DNA of 11,316 bases from Nitrospinota bacterium (GTDB lineage Bacteria > Tectomicrobia > Entotheonellia > J063), in NCBI GenBank assembly GCA_003696125.1, contig RFHZ01000001.1, positions 1 to 11,316 on the forward strand, written 5' to 3'. This document shows positions 5,646 to 11,316 of this stretch, piece after piece; within the stretch, counting starts at the first letter, position 1, and every line of letters begins with the position of its first letter. Under the pieces are notes generated by a model, which was not told where the DNA came from, did not search any database, and worked only from the letters and a program-made list of their open reading frames with translations. Position numbers and translations under genes: made by a program.

Positions 5646-7024
5646 TATCCGAGTACCCCGCTCTCGCTTAACACCTCCTCGCACAGCCCTTCCAGTACCC
5701 CGAGGTCATGGGCAAAATCGAGCACGGTATAGCGTCCCCGGATGTCCTTGGCATGCAGAAAGGCGGTACGCAACTCCTCTGCCCCGATGCCCAGCTCACG
5801 CATGGTAGTAGGAGCCCCGGCCGCCAGCAGGATCTCCCGGATCCGGGCTGCCGGGACGAGAATGGGAGAGAGTTCTTGCCAGATGGTGTCCCAGTTTTCC
5901 CGGATCCATTGCCATTCCTTCTCCTTTTCCGGCAGGGGCAGGTATTTCTTCCTGGCCTCGGCGATCACCTCGACGGCCAGGGGACCGTGGATCTTGTGTA
6001 GCGATTGCTCCAGCTCTTCCCAGTCCGGGTATTGACGACGCAACGCGGTCCAGTCGATGGCCTGCGGATCGAGTCGTTGCAGCTTTTCGTAAAGGGTAGC
6101 AGAGACCAGGGTGGCGACCCCGACCTGGGCCCCGTGGAAGTTCTCTTCCCTCCCATGCCAGTGGGCGGTCATGTCCCAGTAGTGGGAGAGGAGGTGTTCT
6201 CCACCCGAGGCCGGGCTGGACGAACCGGCCACGACCATAGAGAAACCGGAGAGGATCAGGGCTTCGGTCAGGATCCCTATGGCCCCTTTTTCCCCCTGCC
6301 CGATCGCTGCAGCATTAGCCCGGCAGGCCTGTTCTGCTTCCTCCACGATGCGTAAGGGGACCTCGCAATAGTACCCCCCTTTGATCAACTGCGTAAGCTT
6401 CCAGTCTGCGTTGGAGACCGGCTTGGAGATCATGTCTCCCAGACCAGCCCGGATCATGGCCGGAGGGGCGGTGGAGAGGATATTGAGATCGGCCACCACC
6501 GCCACCGGGGTATGGGCAGGGATGGTCCGTTTCACTCCCCGGCTCAAGATGGCGGCGATTCCTGAGGTAAAGCCGTTCATGGAAGGGGCGGTGGGGCAGA
6601 CCAGATAGGGACGTTCTGCCTGGTAACTGGCCAGCTTGGCGACATCGTTGACCGTACCCGCCCCTACCGCCACCAGGAAATCGATGGCATCCCGGATCCG
6701 GGTCCGCACATGGGCAACATTCTCGTCGTCTGCCACCACTCTGCCGTCGGCACGGGTGCGCAGGAAGAGCGGTTCGACCGCATAGCCTGCGTCGGCAAGG
6801 TACTTCTGTACCCGCTCCCCGGCGATCCGGTAGGTGACCTCATCCACCACCAGCAGGACCTGTTTTCCAGGAAGGTAGCGGGTGCAGCAGGAAGGGACCT
6901 GCTCTAGAGCCCCTTCAGCTATTATTACCGCCTGCGTAGGAATGGTATGCTCGACTCCACAGGTACAGGAGAGGGTCTTTCCCAGGAGTTGCTGGATGGA
7001 AAACGGCGGTGTCGGTGTGGACAT
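5645..7024 (-). CDS. sn-Glycerol-1-phosphate dehydrogenase (AraM/EgsA type)
   Basis: A 459-aa cytoplasmic dehydrogenase that interconverts dihydroxyacetone phosphate and sn-glycerol-1-phosphate with NAD(P)H. It belongs to the metal-dependent glycerol dehydrogenase-like group. The nucleotide-binding loop is GAGTVND (121-127), followed by CPTAPSMNGFTS (143-154). Likely metal ligands are D197 (LGDMISK), H277 (SGGEHLLSH) and H297 (FHGAQVGVAT). It is longer than B. subtilis AraM (about 394) and archaeal EgsA (about 350), with additional sequence around 335-390 and a long C-terminal helical part. The start at 7024 is 1 nt past the ugpE stop, with GAGGAG 7 nt upstream inside ugpE. An open frame runs 59 codons further upstream, but that stretch is Cys/Ser/Arg-rich and lies over ugpE, so I reject it. 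Last gene of the ugpBAE operon; no prenyltransferase (PcrB/GGGPS) gene is nearby to show that it serves ether-lipid synthesis. Confidence 0.88.
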   Translation of the reverse strand: MSTPTPPFSIQQLLGKTLSCTCGVEHTIPTQAVIIAEGALEQVPSCCTRYLPGKQVLLVVDEVTYRIAGERVQKYLADAGYAVEPLFLRTRADGRVVADDENVAHVRTRIRDAIDFLVAVGAGTVNDVAKLASYQAERPYLVCPTAPSMNGFTSGIAAILSRGVKRTIPAHTPVAVVADLNILSTAPPAMIRAGLGDMISKPVSNADWKLTQLIKGGYYCEVPLRIVEEAEQACRANAAAIGQGEKGAIGILTEALILSGFSMVVAGSSSPASGGEHLLSHYWDMTAHWHGREENFHGAQVGVATLVSATLYEKLQRLDPQAIDWTALRRQYPDWEELEQSLHKIHGPLAVEVIAEARKKYLPLPEKEKEWQWIRENWDTIWQELSPILVPAARIREILLAAGAPTTMRELGIGAEELRTAFLHAKDIRGRYTVLDFAHDLGVLEGLCEEVLSESGVLG

Positions 7025-7025
7025 G

Positions 7026-7850
7026 TTACTTCTCCTCTTGCATGGCGAATCCCTGGACAAAGCTCTTCTGCAGGAGAAAGAGGACGATGAGCGGGGGGAG
7101 CATGGCAATGATCGTTCCGGCCATGATGACATTCCACTCGGCTGCCTGCGCTTGCTGCAGCAAGAGCATCTTGATCCCGATCTGCACCACCCGCATCTCA
7201 TCCGAGTTGGTCACCACGAGCGGCCAGAGGTATTGATTCCACATGTAGATGAATTCGATCATGAAAAGGGCAGCGATATTGGTACGGGCCAGGGGCACCA
7301 GGATACGCACCAGGAAGCTGATCGGTCCGGCTCCATCGATCCGTGCCGCATCGGACAGGGAGAGGGGAACGGTGAGGAAGAGCTGGCGGAAGAGGAGGGT
7401 GCCGGTGGCACTGGCAAAGAAGGGGATGGTGAGGGCATAGTAGGTATTGACCCAGTTGAAATCCTGCATCAGCTCAAAGGTGGGCACGATACGGATGGGA
7501 AGGGGGAGCATGTGCGTGATCAGGATGATCACGAAGAAGAATCCCTTGCCCCGGAAATCCCCGAAATAGGTGAAGGCAAAGGCAGCCATCAGCGAGAGCA
7601 CGATTTTGCCCAGGGAAACGGCAACAGAGATCAGGGTGCTGTTCCAGAGGAGGCGTCCCATGTTCACCTGTTTCCAGGCCTGCGTGTAGTTCTCCCACAG
7701 ATACCTTCCCAAAGAGAACCTGGGGGGAAAGACATCCTGGTAGGCGTGCGTGCTGACGATAAAGGCGAAGATGACCGGAAAGGCGATCAGGAGGATCGCG
7801 ATGATGAGGATGGCATGGATCAGGAACTGAAAAGAGAGTCGTTTTTTCAT
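7026..7850 (-). CDS. ugpE: UgpE-like ABC transporter permease
   Basis: A 274-aa inner-membrane permease of the MalG/UgpE branch of the carbohydrate-uptake (CUT1) family. It has about six membrane segments: near 11-32, 70-95, 104-121, 138-158, 188-210 and 241-262. The cytoplasmic EAA loop, which contacts the ATPase, is at about 164-187 (SLSDAARIDGAG then VRILVPLA). It would pair with UgpA to form the channel for glycerol phosphate delivered by UgpB. The start lies 10 nt after the ugpA stop with only a weak GTAGAGAA ribosome site, so coupled translation is likely. Assignment to the glycerol-phosphate branch rests mostly on the strong UgpB match. Confidence 0.88.
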   Translation of the reverse strand: MKKRLSFQFLIHAILIIAILLIAFPVIFAFIVSTHAYQDVFPPRFSLGRYLWENYTQAWKQVNMGRLLWNSTLISVAVSLGKIVLSLMAAFAFTYFGDFRGKGFFFVIILITHMLPLPIRIVPTFELMQDFNWVNTYYALTIPFFASATGTLLFRQLFLTVPLSLSDAARIDGAGPISFLVRILVPLARTNIAALFMIEFIYMWNQYLWPLVVTNSDEMRVVQIGIKMLLLQQAQAAEWNVIMAGTIIAMLPPLIVLFLLQKSFVQGFAMQEEK

Positions 7851-7860
7851 CGGCTATTCT

Positions 7861-8742
7861 CTACTGATAGAAGACCCATCGTCTGGCAAAGCGAAACTGG
7901 GCAAGAGTCAAAATAGCGACCACCACGAAGAGGACGATCGACTGGGCCGAGGCGTACCCGGTGCGTAGGCTGGCAAACCCATCATAGTAGAGCTTGTACA
8001 CCAGCACTTCGGTGGCGCGTCCCGGTCCTCCCGAGGTCATTACATCGATGAGACCAAAGACTTCGAAGAATCCATAGAGGACATTCATGATGAGGAGGAA
8101 GAAGGTGGTGGGGGAGAGGAGCGGGAGGGTGATCTTCCAGAAACGCTGCCAGGCTCCGGCGCCATCGATCTGGGCAGCTTCCAGTAACTCCTCCGGGATG
8201 ATCTGTAATCCGGCCAGGAAGAAGATGATGTTGTAGCCGAGCATCTTCCAGGTTGCCGCTCCGGTCACCACCACCAGGGCCAGGGTCCCGTTCGTCCTCC
8301 AATCCGGCGTGTACCCGAAAAGGGAAGAGAAGAAGTAAGAGAGCACCCCGGTGGCAGGATCAAAGACGAGTGCCCAGATGGTGCCGGCCACGGCCGGGGA
8401 GAGGGCGTAGGGCCAGATCAGGGCGATACGGTACACGCCGATTCCCCGGATCTTTTGATTGGCCGTCACCGCCAATCCCAGGGAGACCACGAGTCCTACA
8501 ACCACTAAAGCCAGGGTAAAGAGAAAGGTGATCCAGAGGCTGTGGAGGTAAGCGGCAGAGGAGAAGAGTTTGATGAAGTTATCGAATTGCACATAGATGC
8601 GACGATTGCCAAAGGGAGCCATGCGGAAAAAGCTTAAATAGAGCGACTGGAAGGAGGGATAGATGAGGAAGATGAACACGACGATTACCGAAGGTGCGAG
8701 CAACAGATAGGGGAGTACCTTATGCGGAAATCTGCTCTCCAT
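7861..8742 (-). CDS. ugpA: UgpA-like ABC transporter permease
   Basis: A 293-aa inner-membrane permease of the MalF/UgpA branch. Membrane segments are seen near 10-30, 71-95, 105-125, 153-178, 207-229 and 263-283. The EAA loop is at about 184-208 (EELLEAAQIDGAG, then FWKITLPLL). It lacks the large periplasmic insertion of MalF, as is normal for UgpA. The 56-nt gap after ugpB contains interleaved hairpins, and no good ribosome site is visible directly before ATG8742 (only AAAAAAGA), so expression may be lower than that of the binding protein. No ugpC-type ATPase gene follows in the operon. Confidence 0.88.
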   Translation of the reverse strand: MESRFPHKVLPYLLLAPSVIVVFIFLIYPSFQSLYLSFFRMAPFGNRRIYVQFDNFIKLFSSAAYLHSLWITFLFTLALVVVGLVVSLGLAVTANQKIRGIGVYRIALIWPYALSPAVAGTIWALVFDPATGVLSYFFSSLFGYTPDWRTNGTLALVVVTGAATWKMLGYNIIFFLAGLQIIPEELLEAAQIDGAGAWQRFWKITLPLLSPTTFFLLIMNVLYGFFEVFGLIDVMTSGGPGRATEVLVYKLYYDGFASLRTGYASAQSIVLFVVVAILTLAQFRFARRWVFYQ

Positions 8743-8756
8743 GATCTTTTTTAGGT

Positions 8757-8796
8757 GGGGGAGAGAGGAGGTCCTGCCCTCCCCCTGTTGACCTCC
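8757..8796 (-). other. Two interleaved hairpins between ugpB and ugpA
   Basis: GGGGGAG (8757-8763) is complementary to CTCCCCC (8779-8785), and GGAGGTC (8767-8773) to GACCTCC (8790-8796). The arms alternate, so the stems either exclude each other or form a pseudoknot. Stem-loops after the binding-protein gene of ABC operons commonly protect the upstream message and cut down expression of the permeases; that role here is inferred. Confidence 0.45.
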
Positions 8797-8798
8797 CT

Positions 8799-10118
8799 TT
8801 ATTGATAGAGTTCGTTGTATTCGCTGAGCAGTCGATTCGCCTCGGCTGCCGCTTCGTCCAGCGCTTCTTTGGGAGAGAGAGTCCCCTGGATGGCCTTTTC
8901 TAACGCCGAGCGGAAGGCTTTGCGGATGGCGACAAAGGGACCCAGGCGAACCCCCTGTGAGGCCGGGGTCTTGACCCCGGTCAAGATCTGGAGAAAGGCG
9001 GTCAGATGGTTGGGATGCTGGGAAAACCAGCCCTCATCCAGGAGGAGCTTGACCGCGCTGTTGGTCGCCGGGAAATAGCCGGTGTCTTTGTGCCACTGGG
9101 CCGTAACTTCTGGCCGGATCATCCATTTCAGAAACTCCTTGATGGCATCGTACTCTTTCTGAGAGTGACCTTTCAGCACCCAGATGGTGGCGCCACCGAC
9201 CACCGAATTCCCCCGTTCATACCCTTGAAAGCGGGGCAGAAAACTCGTTCCCACCTCAAACTTCGCCGCCTTGGTGATGGAACCGACCGAGGAGGTGGAC
9301 TGGAAGAGCATGGCGATCTTCCCGGCCAGGAAAGCGTCGTTGGCCCGGTACTCTTCACCCCCGTAGATCAAGATCTTCTTCCTGGCCAGATCGACCCATT
9401 TCTCCACCACCTTGACCCCGAAGTCCCCGTTGATAAGGACCTTGGTGGCCCGTCCTGCCCTTCCGTTTTTGTTATTGGCGTAAAACTGGTTGTGGAGGGT
9501 ATGCATCTGCTCAAACTGCCAGCCAGGCCAGCCAAAGCTCAGGGCGTGGGGAACCACACCACTCTCCACCAGCCGCTTCCCGACCTTTTCCACCTCTTCC
9601 CAGGTGCTGGGTGGTTTATTCGGGTTCAACCCGGCTTTGCGGAACAGGTCTTTGTTGTAATAGAGAATGGAGGTGGAGGAGTTGAAAGGCATGGAGTAGA
9701 GTTTGCCATCAACCGCATAGTAGTCATGGATGGGACCGATCACATCCCCCCAATCGACCTCTCCCGGCTTAAAGAGCTCGAACACCGGAACGATCGCCCC
9801 GCTGTCCAGCATGGTCTGGGTTCCCACCTCGTAGATCTGGGCCAGGTGGGGAGGTGTTCCGGCCTTGACCGCAGCGATGGTCTTGGCCAGCACCTCTTTA
9901 TACTTCCCGGTGAATTGCGGCTCCACCTGGATCCCGGGATGGGCCTTGTTGAATCCCTCCACTATCCGGTTGACCGCCGGCATTCGCCTGGCGCTCATGG
10001 CATGCCAGAAGGTGATCTTGATCGGCTCCTGGGCCGCAAGGGGAAGAGGATTCCACCAGAGGGTAAGCGTAAACAATCCGATGAGTACCGCTATGAGAGA
10101 AAACCTGGACTTTACCAT
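8799..10118 (-). CDS. ugpB: UgpB-like glycerol-phosphate binding protein
   Basis: A 439-aa periplasmic substrate-binding protein (bacterial extracellular family 1). A Sec signal peptide with hydrophobic core 7-22 probably ends near LAA (residue 29); there is no lipobox. Landmarks match E. coli UgpB closely: FWHAM (37-41), YEVGT (96-100), PFNSSTSILYYNKD (144-157), GWPGW (196-200), GGATIWV (308-314), TGYFP (346-350), GVRLG (389-393). From memory of the E. coli protein, its glycerol-3-phosphate ligands correspond here to Y73, E97, S147/S148, S276/S277, G308/G309, Y348 and R391, all present. Substrate is thus likely a glycerol phosphate or a glycerophosphodiester; whether the site tells G3P from G1P cannot be read from the sequence. 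AAGGAGGG (10125-10132) lies 6-7 nt before ATG10118, the strongest ribosome site of the operon. Transcription probably starts from 10250-10278. Confidence 0.92.
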   Translation of the reverse strand: MVKSRFSLIAVLIGLFTLTLWWNPLPLAAQEPIKITFWHAMSARRMPAVNRIVEGFNKAHPGIQVEPQFTGKYKEVLAKTIAAVKAGTPPHLAQIYEVGTQTMLDSGAIVPVFELFKPGEVDWGDVIGPIHDYYAVDGKLYSMPFNSSTSILYYNKDLFRKAGLNPNKPPSTWEEVEKVGKRLVESGVVPHALSFGWPGWQFEQMHTLHNQFYANNKNGRAGRATKVLINGDFGVKVVEKWVDLARKKILIYGGEEYRANDAFLAGKIAMLFQSTSSVGSITKAAKFEVGTSFLPRFQGYERGNSVVGGATIWVLKGHSQKEYDAIKEFLKWMIRPEVTAQWHKDTGYFPATNSAVKLLLDEGWFSQHPNHLTAFLQILTGVKTPASQGVRLGPFVAIRKAFRSALEKAIQGTLSPKEALDEAAAEANRLLSEYNELYQ

Positions 10119-10166
10119 CTTGCTCCCTCCTTTCTTACACGGTAAGCGATCACCTATCAGCCACCT

Positions 10167-10186
10167 GTTCTCAGAGCAGGGAGAAC
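10167..10186 (-). promoter_or_regulatory. Inverted repeat in the ugpB leader
   Basis: GTTCTC (10167-10172) and GAGAAC (10181-10186) form 6-bp arms around 8 nt, about 57-76 nt downstream of the predicted transcription start and 49-68 nt upstream of ugpB. It could be a repressor operator or an RNA hairpin. No known regulator motif is recognised. Confidence 0.35.
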
Positions 10187-10249
10187 GCTCTCCTCTCCCT
10201 CTCGAAAGCAGCAGAAAGGTCTACAAGCTTTCCAAAGCCCGCTAGTCTC

Positions 10250-10278
10250 TTTCTAGAGCAATTGACAGAAAAAGTCAA
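10250..10278 (-). promoter_or_regulatory. Sigma-70-type promoter of the ugpBAE-dehydrogenase operon
   Basis: On the - strand, TTGACT (10278-10273) matches the -35 consensus at 5 of 6 positions. After exactly 17 bp comes TAGAAA (10255-10250), 4 of 6 against TATAAT. Transcription would begin near 10243, about 125 nt before ugpB. Confidence 0.65.
10262..10278 (-). promoter_or_regulatory. TTGAC-N7-GTCAA inverted repeat over the -35
   Basis: The -35 hexamer is part of an inverted repeat, TTGAC and GTCAA 7 bp apart (17 bp in all). A protein bound here would cover the -35 and part of the spacer, so this is a candidate repressor operator for the operon. The five-base arms are short enough to arise by chance. 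Confidence 0.35.
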
Positions 10279-10331
10279 GTAAAGAATGGAGGGGATTCTT
10301 CGCCCCCTGGTGCTCTTCTCTCCATCCCCAG

Positions 10332-10357
10332 GTAGGGGCGCAGCGTGCTGCGCCCAC
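10332..10357. repeat. Degenerate palindrome, copy 2 of the dispersed element
   Basis: It shares GTAGGGGCGCAGCG with the element at 76-103, then one substitution at the centre and GCTGCGCCC, and lacks two bases near its right end. GGGCGCAGC (10336-10344) still pairs with GCTGCGCCC (10347-10355). It lies downstream of the DUF255 gene and upstream of the ugpB promoter, in noncoding DNA like copy 1. Confidence 0.75.
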
Positions 10358-10438
10358 AGGCTCAAGCCGATTACAAACCAGGATAGCCAAAGCCTCATCT
10401 GTTGAGTATACCAGGGGAAAAGCGTCTGAGCATAAGGT

Positions 10439-11316
10439 TCATAGATCAGTATCCTGCCGCCCTATCCTGTGGAGCAGAGAGGCCATCTGTTCCGCATCGC
10501 CGGTAGGAGGAGCGCAGACGTTGCCGGCACAGACATAGGCGAGCGGTTGTCGCTCAGGTGGAGTGGCCTTCAGGATATCGGCAACGACAGGAGGGGGAGA
10601 GAGCAGGCTGGTGTCTTTCTCATACAGGAGAACCAGCTTTCCGGGTCGGTACAGGGAGAGCGCCTTTTTCCAAAGCGCCTGGGTCTGCGGATCCTCTTTC
10701 TGCCCGACGATGACGACCTGGGCCGGGTGGTAGAGATGGTAGAAGAGGGCCTGGACCAGGCCGGCTGCGTACAGCCCATAGTCGGGAATCCCCCCGGCAA
10801 AGGCCTGCAGGGTTGCTTCCGCCTTTTCCCGGTATTCCTCCTTGAAGGTCAGGTAGTAGAGACGATCCAAAACCATAGCCGCTACCGCATTGGGAGCGGC
10901 GATCGGGTGGTCAAGGATCTGTTTGGGCGACTGTTGCCAGAGCGCCTGGTCCTGCGCTGGGGGGAGGGTGTCAAAGAATCCACCTGCCTGCCGATCCCAG
11001 AACCGCTCCAGGGCAAAGCGGATCAACTGCTCTGCCCGCTGCAGGTGGTGGATCTCGCCGGTGATCTCGAAGGCGTCGAGAAAGGCTCTGGCCAGGTAGA
11101 CCTGGTCCTCGAAGAGGTAGAGTTGCTGGGGCTTTTCACTGGTGAGGGCATGGAGCACCCCACCGGCCGGAGTGGAAAGATGGGTCCAGACAAACTCCAG
11201 CGTTTTCAGGGCAAAGGCGCGGAGCTCCTCTTTTCCCAGGACCCGGTACCCTTCGAGATAGCTCGAGACCATCAGCCCGTTCCAGCCGCTGTAGATCGTG
11301 GTATCGACCGGGGGAG
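10439..11316 (-). CDS. DUF255/YyaL (SPATA20-like) protein, C-terminal part
   Basis: The 5' end lies beyond the window. The frame stays open to the last base, and the ATG at 11272 is internal because conserved sequence (TIYSGWNGLMVSSYL) runs through it. The visible 291 residues cover the C-terminal alpha/alpha-barrel-like part of the family: WNGLM near the start, FEDQVYLARAFLDAFEITGE (a helix pair of the barrel), IAAPNAVAAMVLDRLYYLT, and the end motif YVCAGNVCAPP with two cysteines 6 residues apart. Whole proteins are about 670-700 aa with an N-terminal thioredoxin-like domain that is not seen here. The fold of this part resembles N-acylglucosamine 2-epimerase and glycoside hydrolase helical barrels; no reaction is established. 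It is separated from ugpB by 320 bp and a palindrome, so it is probably a separate unit. Confidence 0.85.
   Translation of the reverse strand, partial: PPVDTTIYSGWNGLMVSSYLEGYRVLGKEELRAFALKTLEFVWTHLSTPAGGVLHALTSEKPQQLYLFEDQVYLARAFLDAFEITGEIHHLQRAEQLIRFALERFWDRQAGGFFDTLPPAQDQALWQQSPKQILDHPIAAPNAVAAMVLDRLYYLTFKEEYREKAEATLQAFAGGIPDYGLYAAGLVQALFYHLYHPAQVVIVGQKEDPQTQALWKKALSLYRPGKLVLLYEKDTSLLSPPPVVADILKATPPERQPLAYVCAGNVCAPPTGDAEQMASLLHRIGRQDTDL

Larger units (their letters stand above)
10119..10438. other. 320-bp intergenic region upstream of ugpB
   Basis: It contains, from right to left, the untranslated end of the DUF255 gene, the degenerate palindrome at 10332-10357, the ugpB promoter with its inverted repeat at 10262-10278, and a leader of about 125 nt. 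The leader has a GTTCTC/GAGAAC inverted repeat (10167-10186) and a weaker GAAAG/CTTTC pair (10214-10218 with 10228-10232). I see no convincing gene here; a 75-codon open frame on the - strand is driven by the palindrome and promoter sequence. Confidence 0.6.

Noticed and set aside
7025-7201. Upstream extension of the dehydrogenase reading frame by 59 codons
   Set aside because: The extension is Cys/Ser/Arg-rich, lies over ugpE and has no homology-like pattern. ATG7024 has a good GAGGAG site and the normal one-base junction with ugpE.
6882-7916. 344-codon open frame on the + strand opposite ugpE
   Set aside because: It is highly charged, low in complexity (Glu/Gly/His/Asp), has no domain and lies over two clear genes on the other strand.
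9006-10145. 379-codon open frame on the + strand opposite ugpB
   Set aside because: It is the antisense of a very well supported ugpB, has no recognisable domain and is Pro/Gly/His-rich, as expected from reversed GC-rich coding DNA.
10171-10398. 75-codon open frame on the - strand upstream of ugpB
   Set aside because: It runs through the dispersed palindrome and the ugpB promoter, has no ribosome site or domain, and its hydrophobic start is probably chance.

Overview
This 11.3 kb window reads as ordinary bacterial chromosome of moderately high G+C. The organism is probably a diderm from a lineage I cannot name: there is an OmpR-type two-component system, Sec-exported proteins, a lipoprotein and an MsmX/Ugp-type ABC transporter, but no rRNA, tRNA or marker gene to place it. 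Short palindromic and degenerate repeats lie at both edges (1-153 and 10332-10357).

Left half, + strand (179-5611): an OmpR/PhoB-family response regulator and its HAMP/HisKA sensor kinase overlap by ATGA. Three predicted envelope genes follow: a small secreted acidic protein (2454-2975), a secreted protein with two PepSY-like repeats (3280-3822), and a lipoprotein with an N-terminal DUF4382-like part and several DUF5666-like beta repeats joined by polyproline linkers (3893-5611). The main observation is regulatory. TTTAAT-type half-sites with 11-bp phasing stand in front of two of these genes (2282-2309 and 3128-3167), each just upstream of a TRCTAT -10-like element. They resemble the PmrA/QseB box (YTTAAK-N5-YTTAAK). 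I infer that the adjacent regulator drives the secreted protein and the PepSY-lipoprotein unit, so that the five genes form one signal-response module acting at the cell surface.

Right half, - strand (10278 down to 5645): one probable operon in the order ugpB, ugpA, ugpE, then an AraM/EgsA-type sn-glycerol-1-phosphate dehydrogenase. A good sigma-70-type promoter (TTGACT, 17 bp, TAGAAA) lies about 125 bp upstream of ugpB. The binding protein keeps the residues that bind glycerol-3-phosphate in E. coli UgpB, yet the enzyme encoded with it acts on the opposite enantiomer. No ATPase gene is present. The two halves converge on a shared hairpin at 5614-5645.

Far right: the C-terminal 291 codons of a DUF255/YyaL (SPATA20-like) protein on the - strand, whose 5' end lies beyond the window.
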